Shown here: piece by piece, positions 20,161 through 30,940 of the stretch
How the letters are laid out: every line of letters begins with the position of its first letter
How positions within the stretch are numbered: the stretch's first letter is position 1
NCBI GenBank assembly: GCA_032717465.1
Contig: JAVRFU010000132.1
Span: 336,001-400,000 of the forward strand
Direction of reading: 5' to 3'
DNA length: 64,000 nucleotides
Source: Coenobita brevimanus
Lineage: Eukaryota; Arthropoda; Malacostraca; Decapoda; Coenobitidae
Notes under the pieces: generated by a model
Databases searched by the model: none
What the model was told of the DNA's origin: nothing
The model's input: only the letters and a program-made list of their open reading frames with translations
Position numbers and translations under genes: made by a program

Positions 20161-20720
20161 CGAGTATGGCTGAAAATAAAATATGTAATCAGAAAAGCGG
20201 CCAGAAAAAAAAAAAAATCGTTGCTTCTGCTACAAGTGGATGTTATTACAGTCAACCGAGAAAGCTCGATGAAGCTATGTGTTTGGCCAGGTTTATATAT
20301 CTATCTATCAGTCTGTCTGCCTGCCTGACCGCCTGCCTGTCTGCCTTTTCTGCCTCCCTGACTGCCTGCCTGTCTGTTAGCAAGATTATAAGGAAAAGTC
20401 AGCAGATTATCTTATTTCTTTATTTAGATTTTGAATTTACCATTCTGTACAAACTCATACGACCTTGGGAACGTTGTCGCTGGAATCCAAGCAGGAAGAG
20501 TCAGCGGACAGTGACTAATTTTTCGCAGTTGCCCATCCATTTTACTGCTTTCTCTGAATAGGCCCACCCCGACTTAATCTGTTGCGTCACAAAAGGTGCG
20601 CGGGGAAGTCAAGCGAGCAGATCATCTCTGTCATTAGACTTTGAGTTAGGTTAGGATGAAGTAATTTTTTTTTTATAGCATTCAGTAAAAGGTCAGGGGT
20701 ACAAGACAAGGATAAAGGTT
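20161..20720. other. No gene supported; CTGCCTGCCTGA repeats
   Basis: A CTGC/CTGT simple repeat lies at about 20310-20378. The open frame across it is low complexity with no recognisable domain. Confidence 0.35.
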
Positions 20721-21044
20721 CAGTCAGTCGTCATGTCCGAGTGAGAGGCTCATCAATTTCGAAGCATTGTGATGAACAAGCAATAAACAGAACGTCAGAA
20801 GCAGACTCCGTGGAGAGAGTGCATCAGTAGCCTACATAACGTCTACGCGATTATTTTATTTTCTGTTATCATACTTCAGAACTACAGGTGTTTAGTGATA
20901 AAGTGGACGGGTGTTTCAACCGACTGTGTGGCGCGAGTGTTGTTGGCGTCACTTCATAAGCTGGTGGTTAGATTTTGCTGGATTATCCCGCCATTGTCCT
21001 CCTGTCTGTGATCTGTCGCCTTGTTCCCACTGCACCCACCAAAG
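20721..21044 (+). other. Possible noncoding leader exon of the gene at 22105
   Basis: GTTCAGTCAGTCG at about 20719 resembles an arthropod initiator. The stretch ends with a good donor (ACCAAAG|GTATGC, GT at 21045-21046), has balanced composition and is not a known repeat. It would splice to the acceptor at 22042-22043. This is inference from sequence signals only; a transcription start has not been shown. Confidence 0.3.
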
Positions 21045-21075
21045 GTATGCTGTTTGACTTTATTAATTCTGTACC

Positions 21076-21281
21076 CATTTTACTCAAACTTGGCCTAAAA
21101 TTTTCCTCTCTCCAACTTGAATACTGAGTTGTAGCAATAGATTAATACTAGAATATGTAAGTCACAAAAAAGTGCCATTGAAGAGGAGCCGGAGCGCTGC
21201 CCTTTTCTGTCAATGGCCCATGTGAAGTAAGCGGCAAAAGGACGAAAATCTAGGTCAAGTTACCCTGAAAAAAAGTAGTAT
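21076..21281 (-). repeat. TA-type MITE
   Basis: On the minus strand: AACTTGACCTAGATTTTCGT, CTTTTGCCGCTTACTTCACA, the CATTGACAGAAAAGGGC core, and AATTTTAGGCCAAGTTTGAG at the right end. It lies in the proposed intron 21045-22043. Confidence 0.75.
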
Positions 21282-21539
21282 AATGCAGGATATTAGGATA
21301 TTCTAGGAAGTTGTCGACAGTTGAGAGTTGTTTGTGGTTTGCAATAGCGAGACAGGCAGAAAGACACACAGACAGAAGACAGACAGACGCATGGCAAGGA
21401 GACAGGAAAGGGGAGAAGAAGCGTGGCGTTATTTTGAGTGAAGTTGACATCATAGCACATTAAAATATATTTGTGCCGCAACTTTAATAGCATGTCTTCT
21501 TATGTATTACCAAGGTCCTTTGACGAATAGTGAGCTTAC

Positions 21540-21621
21540 ACACACACACACACACACACACTGCAACCACATCAACCTATACAACCCCCACCCCCCCTCC
21601 ACTCACAACACATTCACTTAG

Positions 21622-21701
<80 letters not shown>

Positions 21702-21756
21702 ACCACATCAACCTATACAACCCCCACCCCCCCTCCACTCACAACACATTCACTTA

Positions 21757-21800
<44 letters not shown>
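21540..21800 (+). repeat. Duplicated (AC)n with spacer
   Basis: (AC)n, then CTGCAACCACATCAACCTAT with CCCC-rich sequence ending CATTCACTTAG, then (AC)n. The whole spacer is repeated at 21697-21758, so the array has expanded by duplicating microsatellite plus spacer. Confidence 0.85.
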
Positions 21801-21803
<3 letters not shown>

Positions 21804-22104
21804 CACTTAGCAACTTGTCGGCAGACGCGAATACATGATTAGGAAGCAGCAAAGACAGCAACAATAATAATACTCGAAGGAAGGCCAAAAGCAGAGTACA
21901 GGAACCAGTTTATGTCAACGTTTCGCCCACAAAGCTTCTCCAGGAACATCATTACTGGACAACACTCCACTCCTTAAACAGACCCAAGCCTGACTGGTAG
22001 TGCAGGATTGTGTACTTGTGTTCTGGTCACCATTCAGGCTTAGGTCAATTTAAATAGTGAAGCACTGTCTACTGGTGTTGTTCCTGAAGAAGTCTTGGGG
22101 CAGA

Positions 22105-22330
22105 ATGTTGCAAGTGGGATTCTTTACTCTGCTTTTGGTCTTTCTCTATATACAGCAGCGAATACACCATAATTTTACTGTTTATCTTCCTTATGAAAGC
22201 TTACCCAGAATCCAGCTAAATGAAACGAGTATTTCCCCATCCAATTTTTATCCCATACTTCACACTCGGGACGATTTGCATCAGTATATGACCGATTCCC
22301 GCCTCAGTGTTACGAGTCCTTTGACGGAAG
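22105..22330 (+). CDS. First coding exon of a putative type II membrane protein
   Basis: The ATG at 22105 opens MLQVGFFTLLLVFLYIQQRI: a very short cytosolic end and a single hydrophobic span of about 15 residues, then a luminal-type segment with possible N-glycosylation sites (HNFT, LNETS). The exon ends in phase 1 at a strong donor (GACGGAAG|GTAATC, GT at 22331-22332). An acceptor-like TTCAGGCTTAG precedes it at 22033-22043. The layout is typical of Golgi glycosyltransferases or sulfotransferases, but the catalytic part is not in view and the family cannot be named. Without splicing the frame would run into a tandem repeat and stop at 22446. Confidence 0.5.
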
Positions 22331-22665
22331 GTAATCGAATATTGTTTTTGCTGGGTTTTATGGGCCGGCTAAATGCCTCACACATAGTAAAGCCTCTAGT
22401 CATACAAGCCTCCGCACGCAACATACTGGTGAAGCACAAATGGTGATGGGTTTCTGTAGTGAGAATGACGCCAGATCCAATATTAACCCTCTGCAGTTCG
22501 GGACAGCTCTAGTATTACGCAAGTCTAATTGAATGTTGTTTTTGCTCAGTTACAGTATATGGACCAGGTTAATGTCTCTCACATTGGGAAGCCTTAAGTC
22601 TTACAAGGTTAGGCACGCAACACAAAAGCACAAATGGTGATGGGTGTCTGTAGTGAGAGTGATAC
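22330..22665 (+). repeat. Two-unit tandem duplication, about 140 bp each
   Basis: The sequence from AATCGAATATTGTTTTTGCT to AAGCACAAATGGTGATGGG (about 22333-22470) recurs, diverged, at about 22528-22665. It lies downstream of the donor and so is probably intronic. Confidence 0.75.
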
Positions 22666-22754
22666 GTAAATGTGTTATAATGATTCATCCCGTCAGTATG
22701 CATTATGAACCGACAAGGTGATCACATATGCAAGTATGTCCGTGAGCAAAAAGC

Positions 22755-22925
22755 CTCCAACACCTATCTGCCAGTTGAGGGAATGGAAGGGTGCCACATG
22801 AACTAGTTTCTTGTGATAGCAATATGAAACACACAAGAGAAAGGTATCAGCAGGAACGATACTCTCATTTGACAAGAGTGAGAAATACGGAAAGTAGGAC
22901 GCAAGGCTGGCAGAGAATTTTGACT
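22755..22925 (-). repeat. Dispersed repeat, diverged copy (SYCYH open-frame repeat)
   Basis: On the minus strand TTTCATATTGCTATCACAAG and its surroundings match 26965-27130 and 44690-44850. Translated it gives SYCYHKKLVHV against SYCYHIEIVHV in the other copies. No protein family was recognised. Confidence 0.5.
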
Positions 22926-23180
22926 CCACATGAAAAGACTTAATATCAGGATTCTCTTTAAATGGCCGCCTTGGTTTGAGTTACCCTAAAAACAGATCAC
23001 GAGACAAAAACGCTTTCACTGAGCGACCGTGGATCTCCAGCTGAAAGTATATTGATGGTTAAATAGTAGTGATATGTACGTTGGTCTGCTGTAACATCAT
23101 ATATTAGTTCTGTAGTGTGTTTTTATGAGCAAAGTGCAACACCAGTAGATTACATGACCTCCCCCCCTTTCCTTGCGTGC
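22926..23180. other. No feature recognised
   Basis: Unique-looking sequence up to the C run that marks the left edge of the segmental duplication. Confidence 0.3.
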
Positions 23181-24723
23181 GCACCCCCCCCCCCCTACAC
23201 ACATCTACACGCAAGCTAATCAGTTTCCACATCTTAAAGTTGTACAAACCTACCTACGTGCAAGATATACAAGGAAAGTTATTACGAAAATGGTTATGGT
23301 CATCATCTTGCTCGTTCATTAGCGAGTTTCCTTAATTGGCCTCTGTGTGTGGTTTATGGCTTCTCTCTAGACTTGAAGGACTTGTATCTCAGTTCTTGAA
23401 GCTTATTGATTCCTTGTTTTTTATACTGTGATAATTATAGGTCTTTCACAATAACCTGGCCCATTATTTTCGTCCTTCATACATATATCTCCTGGTCCAT
23501 TTTCTCGTCCTTCATACATACATCTCCCACCCATTTCTGTATTACCTTCACCTTCACTTGGTAGATTTTTGTCCTGTATACCTACTTCGACCATCTATTT
23601 CTACTGTACACTCACTTTAAGCTGGTCCAAATTTACGTCTTCCATACAAACTTCACTTATCAATCAATCAGTTAGTCAGTCAATCAATCTAACTGTCTAC
23701 CTGTCTATCACCAGATGCCTTAATCCCGTCAGGATTGACCACAAATGAATCACCTCCATGTCACCCTTTCCTCCTCCATATGGCGACCTTCTCTGCAACT
23801 CACGCCCCCTTTTCTCACCTCAACCCTTCCTCTCTAACTTCACTCCCCTCCACAGTTTCTCGTATTGAAATAGATAATTTTCTGACCTGAAGTTTCCTTG
23901 TCTTGCTTCACTCCTATCCAAAGGCCTCTCGTATTGAAATAGGAATCCTCTCATCTCAAGCCCTCTCCTACTTCTCTCGTCTCTAAAGTCTCTCATATTA
24001 AAGGCGATACACTTTCTTAGTATTCTGGTCCACCTCGGTCTCTTAAATTGGTCTCGGGTCCTCAAGGCACAATCAAAAGCTGCATGTGTTTCGTCTGGGC
24101 AATAAAACGATTTCTTTGAGACTTCCCTTCCAGTTTATTGGCTGTAAAATCTACCGTTCTTGAGTTTTCGGTGATACAATACATTTTGTGTTCTGGCATG
24201 ACATATAAGTTAATTGTGCATCTTTTTTTTTTTTCTTTTGAGAGAGAGTGGGTGAGTGAGTGTGTGCGTGCGTGCGTCCTTTACCGCAGCATTTTGTAAG
24301 TAGAAAATGGAAAACTTTGACCAGTTCCCTTTCGCTACCTCAGTCCATGTAATAAGGTGCTGGAATTTCCTATCAGCAAAAGGCATGGTATCACTTTTCT
24401 CTCATGTCATCTCAGTTTATATTTTTATTTTTATATTTTCCTTTTCCCTACTTTCATTTATTCTTTCCCCCATTTATATCCTCCACACTCCTACCTTCAT
24501 TAATTCTTTTCCTCATTGTAATTTCCCTTATCATGCAAATCACTTAGGATCCTCGCAAGCCTGTACTTAGAGCCGATAGCATCAGTGGTTATAATCATTC
24601 CAAGCAGGAAAATTGTACACTTGAAATACACGGCCTCTTCGACTTACAGTATGGTCCTCCTCATTATAAAGGGTGAGGCATAAGTCTGTAGGCATATGGA
24701 AAGGACACATCTGAGGTTATCCT

Positions 24724-24764
24724 GTGTGTGTGTGTGTGTGTGCGTGTGTATGTGTGTGTGTGTT
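24724..24764 (+). repeat. (GT)n microsatellite
   Basis: Interrupted GT run; the copy B counterpart at about 41062-41104 is uninterrupted. Confidence 0.85.
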
Positions 24765-25187
24765 CGTTATCGTGTTCGTGTTCTTGAGGCAGTTCTGCTT
24801 CATCACCAAACTAGCTCTCGTAACATCACTAACCAACACCGATGACTGGCACCTCAAATCGCTAGCTCCCTCGACCAGTGTCCAGTTATCAAGCCTCTTC
24901 CCCTGTATGTTGCTGAGAGGAGAATTGGGTGATATTTTTATAGCCTCGTGACTGACTTGAGATGGAACAGTACTCGTTACCAACAGTGTATCAGGCGCCT
25001 TGGTCATAATTCTTAGTCCTTTCGAAGAGATTACATTTAAACGATTCAGTTTAGGTTTAGGGATGGATTAACTTGCCTACTTGCTTACCTGCCTGCGTGC
25101 CTGCCTGTCTGCCTACCTAATTACCTACCCACTTACCTGTGTGTCCCTGCGTGCCTGCCTGTCTTCCTACCTACCTACCTACCTGTC

Positions 25188-25190
<3 letters not shown>

Positions 25191-25257
<67 letters not shown>
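25191..25257 (+). repeat. (AC)n microsatellite
   Basis: About 33 AC units; the copy B counterpart at 41528-41555 is about 27 bp. Confidence 0.95.
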
Positions 25258-25259
<2 letters not shown>

Positions 25260-25904
25260 CTAGGGAGACATGTTTAAGGCTATTTAGTGATGAGATGAAC
25301 CCCGTGATAAAACTAGCAAGGTTTTGTTTGGTGTGTCCTGCCCTCTGTTTCTCCAACCCACAAACCTGTTTATTTATTTCCATATTAAGACAAACCCCCA
25401 TTTACCATATAATTATCGAAGTTCCTATTTATTCTCTTAGTTATTATTTATATTCTATCTTAATTATCCATAGACTACCCCAAAGCTGTCTCATTATTAC
25501 CATACTAATCAGATCCACCTCTTTCTCAGACACTCTTTCTCAGTGTAATTATTTATCCCAAAACCAATTTATTGTCAAGCTCAGCTAAACCCGCCTTTAT
25601 GTGTTAGTTTTATGTTTTTCCTTTTTAATATTAACTTGCCTTATTGTGAAACGTTTGGTGGTTATATAAGTGAAGACAAAGGATTAAGTAAGCAGTCCTA
25701 AACTCTGGTTGAGACAGAGAACGTTGATAAGGCAAAAGAATGATTATAAATGTATGTCGACCCAGCATCCTAGCCGTCAATTCTCCAAGTCTAGAGAGAG
25801 GGCCGAGGGAGCGCAGTGGTGAATGGCGTCAGTGTGGACCGCGAGTGAGCTAAGAGAGGACGGACGCCCCTGTCACTCCCTCCAGGGACAGAGTGTCGCG
25901 GCTG

Positions 25905-26170
25905 TGTTAGTGGTTCGGTTCCTTACTCTCCTGCAGAAGTCTCACCTCGAAGCCTCCTTCCCCTCGTTCACAAGTCTCAAAAGCCTCCTTGAGCACCTAC
26001 AGCAGTATTTTTCCCCTCCTGCAAAAGTCTCAAAAGCTTCCTTGAGCACCTACAAATCTCATTCAGTGGCCTACTCCTCCTCCAGAAGTCTCAAAACCTC
26101 CTTCACCCCCCTGAAGAAGTCTCACCCAGTCCCCTTCCCTCCTGCAGAGGTCCCAGCTCAAAGCCTTATG
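25905..26170 (+). repeat. Degenerate tandem repeat (CTGCAGAAGTCTCA units)
   Basis: CTCCTGCAGAAGTCTCACCTC-like units recur about every 30-75 bp with AGCCTCCTTGAGCACCTACA. The open frame across it (about 25823-26200) has no recognised domain, and copy B contains a frame-changing indel, so it is not called as a gene. Confidence 0.55.
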
Positions 26171-26543
26171 GTTTACATGCAGTGTATTTTTCTGGAATAG
26201 AACAGTGAATTTACCTAACATTTTCTGAGTGTCGATGATCCTGTTAGCTCCGTGATAATGAGGGACGGCATCTGTGCTTAGGACGATTGTGTGATACCAT
26301 TCCGGCAGAAGTAACTAAAACTCCATTAGTATATTTCTTTACAACGAAGCATCTTTAGGCTGGTTGAGAAGGTTGCAGAGAACCTTCAAGACACAGGAGG
26401 TTCACCTGAAAGGATAAATACGATTCCGGCAGATATAAGGACAAGACTCAATTTTTTTCGCTACGACAAGAGTACAAGCCTTCAACCTGGTTGAGAAGGT
26501 AGCAGAGAACCTTCCAAATAGAGGAGGTTCAAGTCCAAGGATG

Positions 26544-26740
26544 ATGGTGGAAGAGATGAGACTTGGCGACGGAGGTAAGACTGAGGGAGATGGTGGCGGT
26601 GGCGGGGGTCTACAGGCAGGCCAGTGGAGCGCTGACCCCGAGACTGGGCTGGTGACACTGACGGAGGCGGCTCTGGCCAGGCTAATCAAAGCTGACCCCA
26701 TTGACAAGTGGTCTCAACTCGACCCACAGTCAATTACAAG
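26544..26740 (+). CDS. Candidate coding exon of unknown function (copy A)
   Basis: ATG at 26544 opens MVEEMRLGDGGKTEGDGGGG, then LQAGQWSADPETG, LVTLTEAALARLIKADPIDK and WSQLDPQSIT. The end coincides with a good donor (TTACAAG|GTAGTG, GT at 26741-26742) in phase 2. A glycine run separates an acidic start from a conserved-looking helix-prone end. Copy B carries the same sequence with conservative changes (QPVAR). I do not recognise the family. A decayed second version of the exon end and donor (CTAGTTGCAAGGTATTTGG) lies at about 26858-26875. Confidence 0.35.
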
Positions 26741-26767
26741 GTAGTGTGCTTTGAAATTGTCGATGAT

Positions 26768-26822
26768 AGTATGATGATGGTGATGATGATGATGATGATG
26801 ATGATGATATAATGATGATGTG
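26768..26822 (+). repeat. (GAT)n microsatellite
   Basis: GATGATG run just after the candidate exon; also present, shorter, in copy B. Confidence 0.85.
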
Positions 26823-26964
26823 GACCTATAGCAATGTGGTATTAAGTCGACCCATAGCTAGTTGCAAGGTATTTGGCCATAGCACTTTAATCTGGTCGTG
26901 TGTATGATGATGATAATGACTGATGATTTGATTCTGCACAGCCATGACCAAGAGTTCATCGGAA

Positions 26965-27130
26965 TTTCTCAGCCAGCATTGCGTCGTATCTTGTGTATTT
27001 CTCTTTCCTCCCCAGAGACAGGGAATATCCTTCCTTCCCATACTCTTTTCTTGTGTACTTCATATTGCTATCACATAGAAATAGTTCATGTAACAGCCCA
27101 CATTGCCACAACCGGTAGGGAATGTGGGCA
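26965..27130 (+). repeat. Dispersed SYCYH open-frame repeat (copy A)
   Basis: Matches 22755-22925 (inverted) and 44690-44850. A frame runs to TAA at 27168-27170. A possible acceptor (TCTGCACAG, about 26940) would join it in frame to the candidate exon, but the presence of a third copy elsewhere favours a repeat. Confidence 0.45.
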
Positions 27131-27735
27131 AACTTTGGCTGTCCCGTACCACACCACTCTGAGATTTTAACCTTCCTGTATTGCAACGTAGTATATTGAT
27201 GATGTGAGCTTAAAGCAAGGTACTGTGTTAGTACTGTCCTTGGGTGATGATGGGAACGGTGAGACTTGCACGGAACCACTTTGATTTTGCCAGTACTGGC
27301 CAGAAATACTGATGATAAGGGGTCGTTATTGCTTGTGTTAGTTCTTGGTGATGACGGCAACCTCTTGCAAGGCAAAAAAGTCAACTTTTCTCCTCGGTCT
27401 GTAACTTTAAAAGGTAGTAAAGGAGAGATGACTGAGACAGCGTGATCGAGTTATAGTGTCCAGTCACTAGGCGTACAACGTATCCGAGAGGGCAAGGGTA
27501 AATTTGTGACCCTTATTTTCTGCAGCATTTGTCGTTGTTTTGGCAGATATCTGGTACCACTGGAAAACAGCTTTCACCACAGTTTAAATATGTGAAGCAG
27601 AGAGATTTAAGGTAACTATAAATTAAACTTCTAAAAATAACTCGTAAAAAGTACCCTAGTGGTGCAAGTGGCCGGCCTTCTCCCGGCTGTTTGTCTTTAC
27701 TTGGCACGGACGAGTACATCATATTATCTGGCTGG

Positions 27736-27737
<2 letters not shown>

Positions 27738-27778
<41 letters not shown>
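27738..27778 (+). repeat. (GA)n microsatellite
   Basis: GA run just outside the right end of duplication copy A. Confidence 0.9.
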
Positions 27779-27782
<4 letters not shown>

Positions 27783-27974
27783 CTCCATTTCTCACATCGT
27801 CAAGTGGAAGGTAATCTCTATCTCTCCTTATACCCTAGATAGATTGAAAGATAGATAGATGAGCAAAGATTAGTTTGCCCCTTCTACCCTAGAGCAATAT
27901 AGTCTCCGTCATAACCATTCCGAGAACATCACTTCAATTTTCCTTCTTGTTACCGCCAGACGATTTTATTCAGC

Positions 27975-28065
27975 TTAGGAAGGATTACCTCGAATAAAAG
28001 CTTTTCGCGGTCACCTACATTCCAGTTCACGGTACTCTGAATGACAGTGGTAGCGTACGAGCCAA
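27975..28065 (-). pseudogene. Possible decayed remnant of a CSD element
   Basis: On the minus strand a short stretch reads ATTVIQSTVNWNV, close to the start of the CSD in copy 1 (ATTIQGTVNWFNV). Similarity covers only about 40 bp and is lost where a GACGATTTTATT motif begins near 27960. This could be chance. Confidence 0.25.
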
Positions 28066-28620
28066 AATCCACCATCATTAGTCTACAGTATAGCCCTTGT
28101 TACGGTATATTTCCCTGGTGTGCTTGTAAGTGTGGTGTCGCCTTTTGTTCCATATTACAGGTTGCAGTGTAGACTTCGGAGCTCCCTTTTCTCAGCGATT
28201 TATTGCGTGTATTGCACCTCGGCCTCTTACTGGATGTTATTAGGAAAGTTGTTGTTTGTTTCTCGCTTTTTTCAGCTGGAATAATCCCTTCAGTAGGAGA
28301 GGCTTTATGTTAGAAAATAAAGCAGCGTAAAAACCGTAAATTCTGGTTAAAGGGGATCATGACCATTGTATTGTAATTGCGAACGCGAAGGGGAAGTCAA
28401 GTACTGTCCTATGATTTGACGGTAATTAAAGGGACACCTGTAATTAAAGGTGATTAGCCCACATCCCTCACTGCAGGTACGGAAAGGTGAGACGTGTCCT
28501 ATCCTCATCAGGTATTTCAAAAATTGTCGTAACCAATAGGGAGCTTGTCTTTACATTTGCGCTTTCAATTATAATACTGAATCCTGGCTGCAGCATCCAG
28601 GTGACGTCCTGTTTATTCTT
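28066..28620. other. No gene supported
   Basis: AT-rich spacer without recognisable exon or element. Confidence 0.3.
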
Positions 28621-28624
28621 GTTG

Positions 28625-28725
28625 TTACCAGACGATTTTATTCAGCATAGGAAAGGTCTGTCGTACTGGAGGGGTCATCTCTTCCTGTTCTATAAGTCTG
28701 TCCTGTGTTGAATAAAACTGGAAGA
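28625..28725. repeat. Short element with ACGATTTTATT-type terminal inverted repeats
   Basis: Left end CCAGACGATTTTATTCAGC, right end TGTTGAATAAAACTGG, about 95 bp apart and inverted. A similar layout is at 31852-31975, and single ends occur at 19444, 27958, 31715, 34085, 53563, 63175 and 63775. Confidence 0.5.
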
Positions 28726-29138
28726 AAATATTAAGGAATGAAGAAGGCGTTCGTTCGTTCGTTGACGATTTCCTCCCCTATAGGGAGGGCCGGGCCTTAC
28801 ATTAGCCCAGTCAGTGGATTTTTGACTGGTTTTCTTAGTTGGTTGTGTGGGCTGTATTTGAGGGGGAAGAAACCACCGTGGTGGTTCTGTATGGCCTTTT
28901 TTTTTTTCTTTTTCTTTTTTAATATAGCTCACAGGTGCATCATATGCCTGCACACGTTGATGTATAAAAACATCCGCGCATGCAGGCACAAACACACGAG
29001 TGATTTTAGAGTGGGAGGGTATAATGGAACAGGTGACCAGGTGACCGTTAGGCGCGGGGAGTAGCGGGGATTAACGGTACCTGAACCGTATGGAAGGGGG
29101 CATGGTGACTGAGACAGTTGTGGCTGCCTGACTGAGTG
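28726..29138. other. No gene; T-rich run and unknown repeat-like sequence
   Basis: T-rich tract at about 28897-28920. GTGATTTTAGAGTGGGAGGG at about 29001 and GTGATTTTAAAAGGGTGGGG at about 29136 are a short direct repeat next to the LINE end. Confidence 0.3.
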
Positions 29139-29141
29139 ATT

Positions 29142-30140
29142 TTAAAAGGGTGGGGGGAAGTGTGCAGTGATGTTTGCTAGGGTTGTTATGGGTGTATTAG
29201 CAATCACTGCAGCAGCTGCTTGTTTAAGTGTCTCCTCGGGGCTGGCTGCCGTATTTATGCGGGGCGTATCTGGGTTGGGGAGATTGACAGGTCTATTAAA
29301 TTTATTGGTGTTTCGGCAGCTGAGAATATAGTGGAGAAACGGGAATAGGGTATCAGTGTTGCAGTTTTCACACGTGCTGGGTTGTGCCTCATTTGTGAGT
29401 ATATGAGCTTTACACTTATATCCCAGGCGGAGGCGTCGTATATTTTTAAGTGTTCTGCTTTTGAATTTGTTAATAGCATTTATTGGCTCATATTTTGTAG
29501 CGGCAGCATACCATATTGCAGAAGGGGAGCCCGCCTGGACTTGATGCTCGTGTTCTGAGCGGTTGATTGTTGCTGCCTGCATTTTAATTGTTCTTTTGAT
29601 CTGAGTGAGGCTCGGTGTTATGTCAACCTGAACGTGTGAATATTCCGTGGCTTCTTTGGCTAGTTGGTCTGCCAATTCATTCCCTTTGATACCTACATGG
29701 CTGGGTATCCAATTAATTGTTATAGTTCCGCCAGCATCTCGTATTTCTTGCGCGGTGGCAATTATGTCAGTAATTAAATGAGTGTTATCAGACGGCTCCT
29801 GTTTTCTTAGCGTTTGTATTGCGCTGGCGGAGTCTGTATGGATGATTGTGTGGGATGTTGGGTTGATGTCTAGGGCATCATCCATGGCGGTAAGAATTGC
29901 AATTAATTCAGTCTGGAGTGTAGAGGCTCCATCTGATACACGCAGGCCAAATGAGTGTTCTCGGCATACGACTGCCGCACCTGCTTTATTGTTATTCACA
30001 GAGCCGTCTGTATAGTAGGTTGATGAGTTGGGGGAGGTGAGGGAGGCAATTTGCATTAAGCTCTCTTGGCGTAATTGTTGTACGCCAAGAGAGCTTATTG
30101 CAAATTGCCTCCCCAGGGTCAGAGAGTTGATCAAGCAGAC
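29142..30140 (-). mobile_element. Jockey/I-type LINE fragment with complete RNase H domain
   Basis: One uninterrupted minus-strand frame of about 330 codons. RNase H motifs are complete: YYTDGSV, the glutamate in TELIAI, IIHTDSASAI, and WIPSHVGIKGNELADQL, i.e. the catalytic D, E, D, plus H and D. The C-terminus has LRLGYKCKAHIL and C-x2-C-x9-H-x4-C (CENCNTDTLFPFLHYILSC), the zinc motif of this superfamily. The reverse transcriptase is missing: the 5' edge is at about 30140 beside a long (AC)n. There are no stops or frameshifts, so this copy is younger than the one at 11250. Confidence 0.88.
30041..30113. repeat. 33-bp inverted repeat, 7-bp loop, inside the LINE ORF
   Basis: Arm 30041-30073 (starting GGGAGGCAATTTGC) and arm 30081-30113 (ending GCAAATTGCCTCCC) are complementary at 32 of 33 positions. 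The LINE frame stays open across both arms. Confidence 0.92.
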
Positions 30141-30142
30141 CT

Positions 30143-30146
<4 letters not shown>

Positions 30147-30236
<90 letters not shown>
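30147..30236 (+). repeat. (GT)n microsatellite
   Basis: About 45 uninterrupted GT units directly upstream (minus strand) of the LINE fragment. Confidence 0.97.
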
Positions 30237-30238
<2 letters not shown>

Positions 30239-30655
30239 CTTTTTCTCGCTGCCATGGACTCACCTAGGTATTCCACTGAGGCAAACATCATACCCTTATA
30301 CTTAGCGGAGGGAACATATCGCAGTCAGGGGGTTCATCTGTCCATCCTCGAGTTTGGCATCAGTTGGGATTCGGAATAATCTTTTTAGTCGCGTATTCTC
30401 GTCAGGTAAGTAAGCTCCCTAACACCTTTTCCTTACCGGTTTATTTTTGCTTGCATCTCATTAATAATTCCTTGCATGTTATTTTTGCCTTCCATGATGG
30501 TGTTTAAAAGATATACGCAATATACAGGAGAGTAGTAAGGCACACTATGGAAAATAATTCGCTATGGATAAGGTGTCAGGGAGCCACTTTAACCGACGAG
30601 AATACAGGCCTTAATCCCATCAGTCTGAGCATTATTTCCTTCACTACAGCACACA
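30237..30655. other. No gene supported
   Basis: Spacer with a short inverted GATA-LINE-like piece near 30600 (CCTTAATCCCATCAG). Confidence 0.3.
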
Positions 30656-30659
30656 GAGT

Positions 30660-30940
30660 GGCACAAAAAAGAAGATATGGAACGTTGTGGTGGCGCTGTG
30701 GATGTGCTGGTGTTTTTAGAGAGAATGGAGAATGCGAGACTGACTAGGAGAGTATGTGAGTGGGATGAGGGTGGAGGGTGTGGGAGAAACCGAGGATGAG
30801 ATGGAGGGGTCGGGTGGAGAGGTAGATGAGTGAGGAGGGTGTAAACTGGAGAGAAGGAAGCGGGATGGCAAAGGATAAAATGACCTGGAGACGATAGATT
30901 TGTAGCCACCCTTTCCTAGATTCAGGTATCTTACTATAAT
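30660..30940 (+). mobile_element. GATA-tailed LINE 3' end, tail lost
   Basis: GAGAATGGAGAATGCGAGAC and the following GAGATGGAGG to GGAGACGATAGATTTGTAGC parts match the family; the terminal GATA run is absent. Confidence 0.75.

Larger units (their letters stand above)
23181..27588 (+). repeat. Segmental duplication, copy A
   Basis: From GCACCCCCC at 23181 to CACCACAGTTTAAA at 27588 this matches 39525-45317 in the same orientation, with scattered substitutions and small indels and more divergence in the last 250 bp. It holds a short GATA-LINE end (about 23690-23770, -), (GT)n and (AC)n tracts, a CTCCTGCAGAAGTCTCA-type repeat block, a candidate exon and a SYCYH repeat. It lacks the CSD insertion present in copy B. 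Confidence 0.93.

Noticed and set aside
23820..24065. Minus-strand frame conserved in both duplicates (NYLFQYE repeats)
   Set aside because: It arises from a DNA tandem repeat of about 70 bp, and conservation only reflects the recent duplication.
25823..26200. 125-codon frame in duplication copy A as a gene
   Set aside because: It is mostly a CTGCAGAAGTCTCA tandem repeat, and copy B has an indel that changes the frame near its end.
26965..27170. Cytochrome P450-like segment (Y-x-H pattern in the SYCYH repeat)
   Set aside because: The resemblance is limited to a loose pattern; heme-binding and other P450 motifs are absent and the sequence is repeated.
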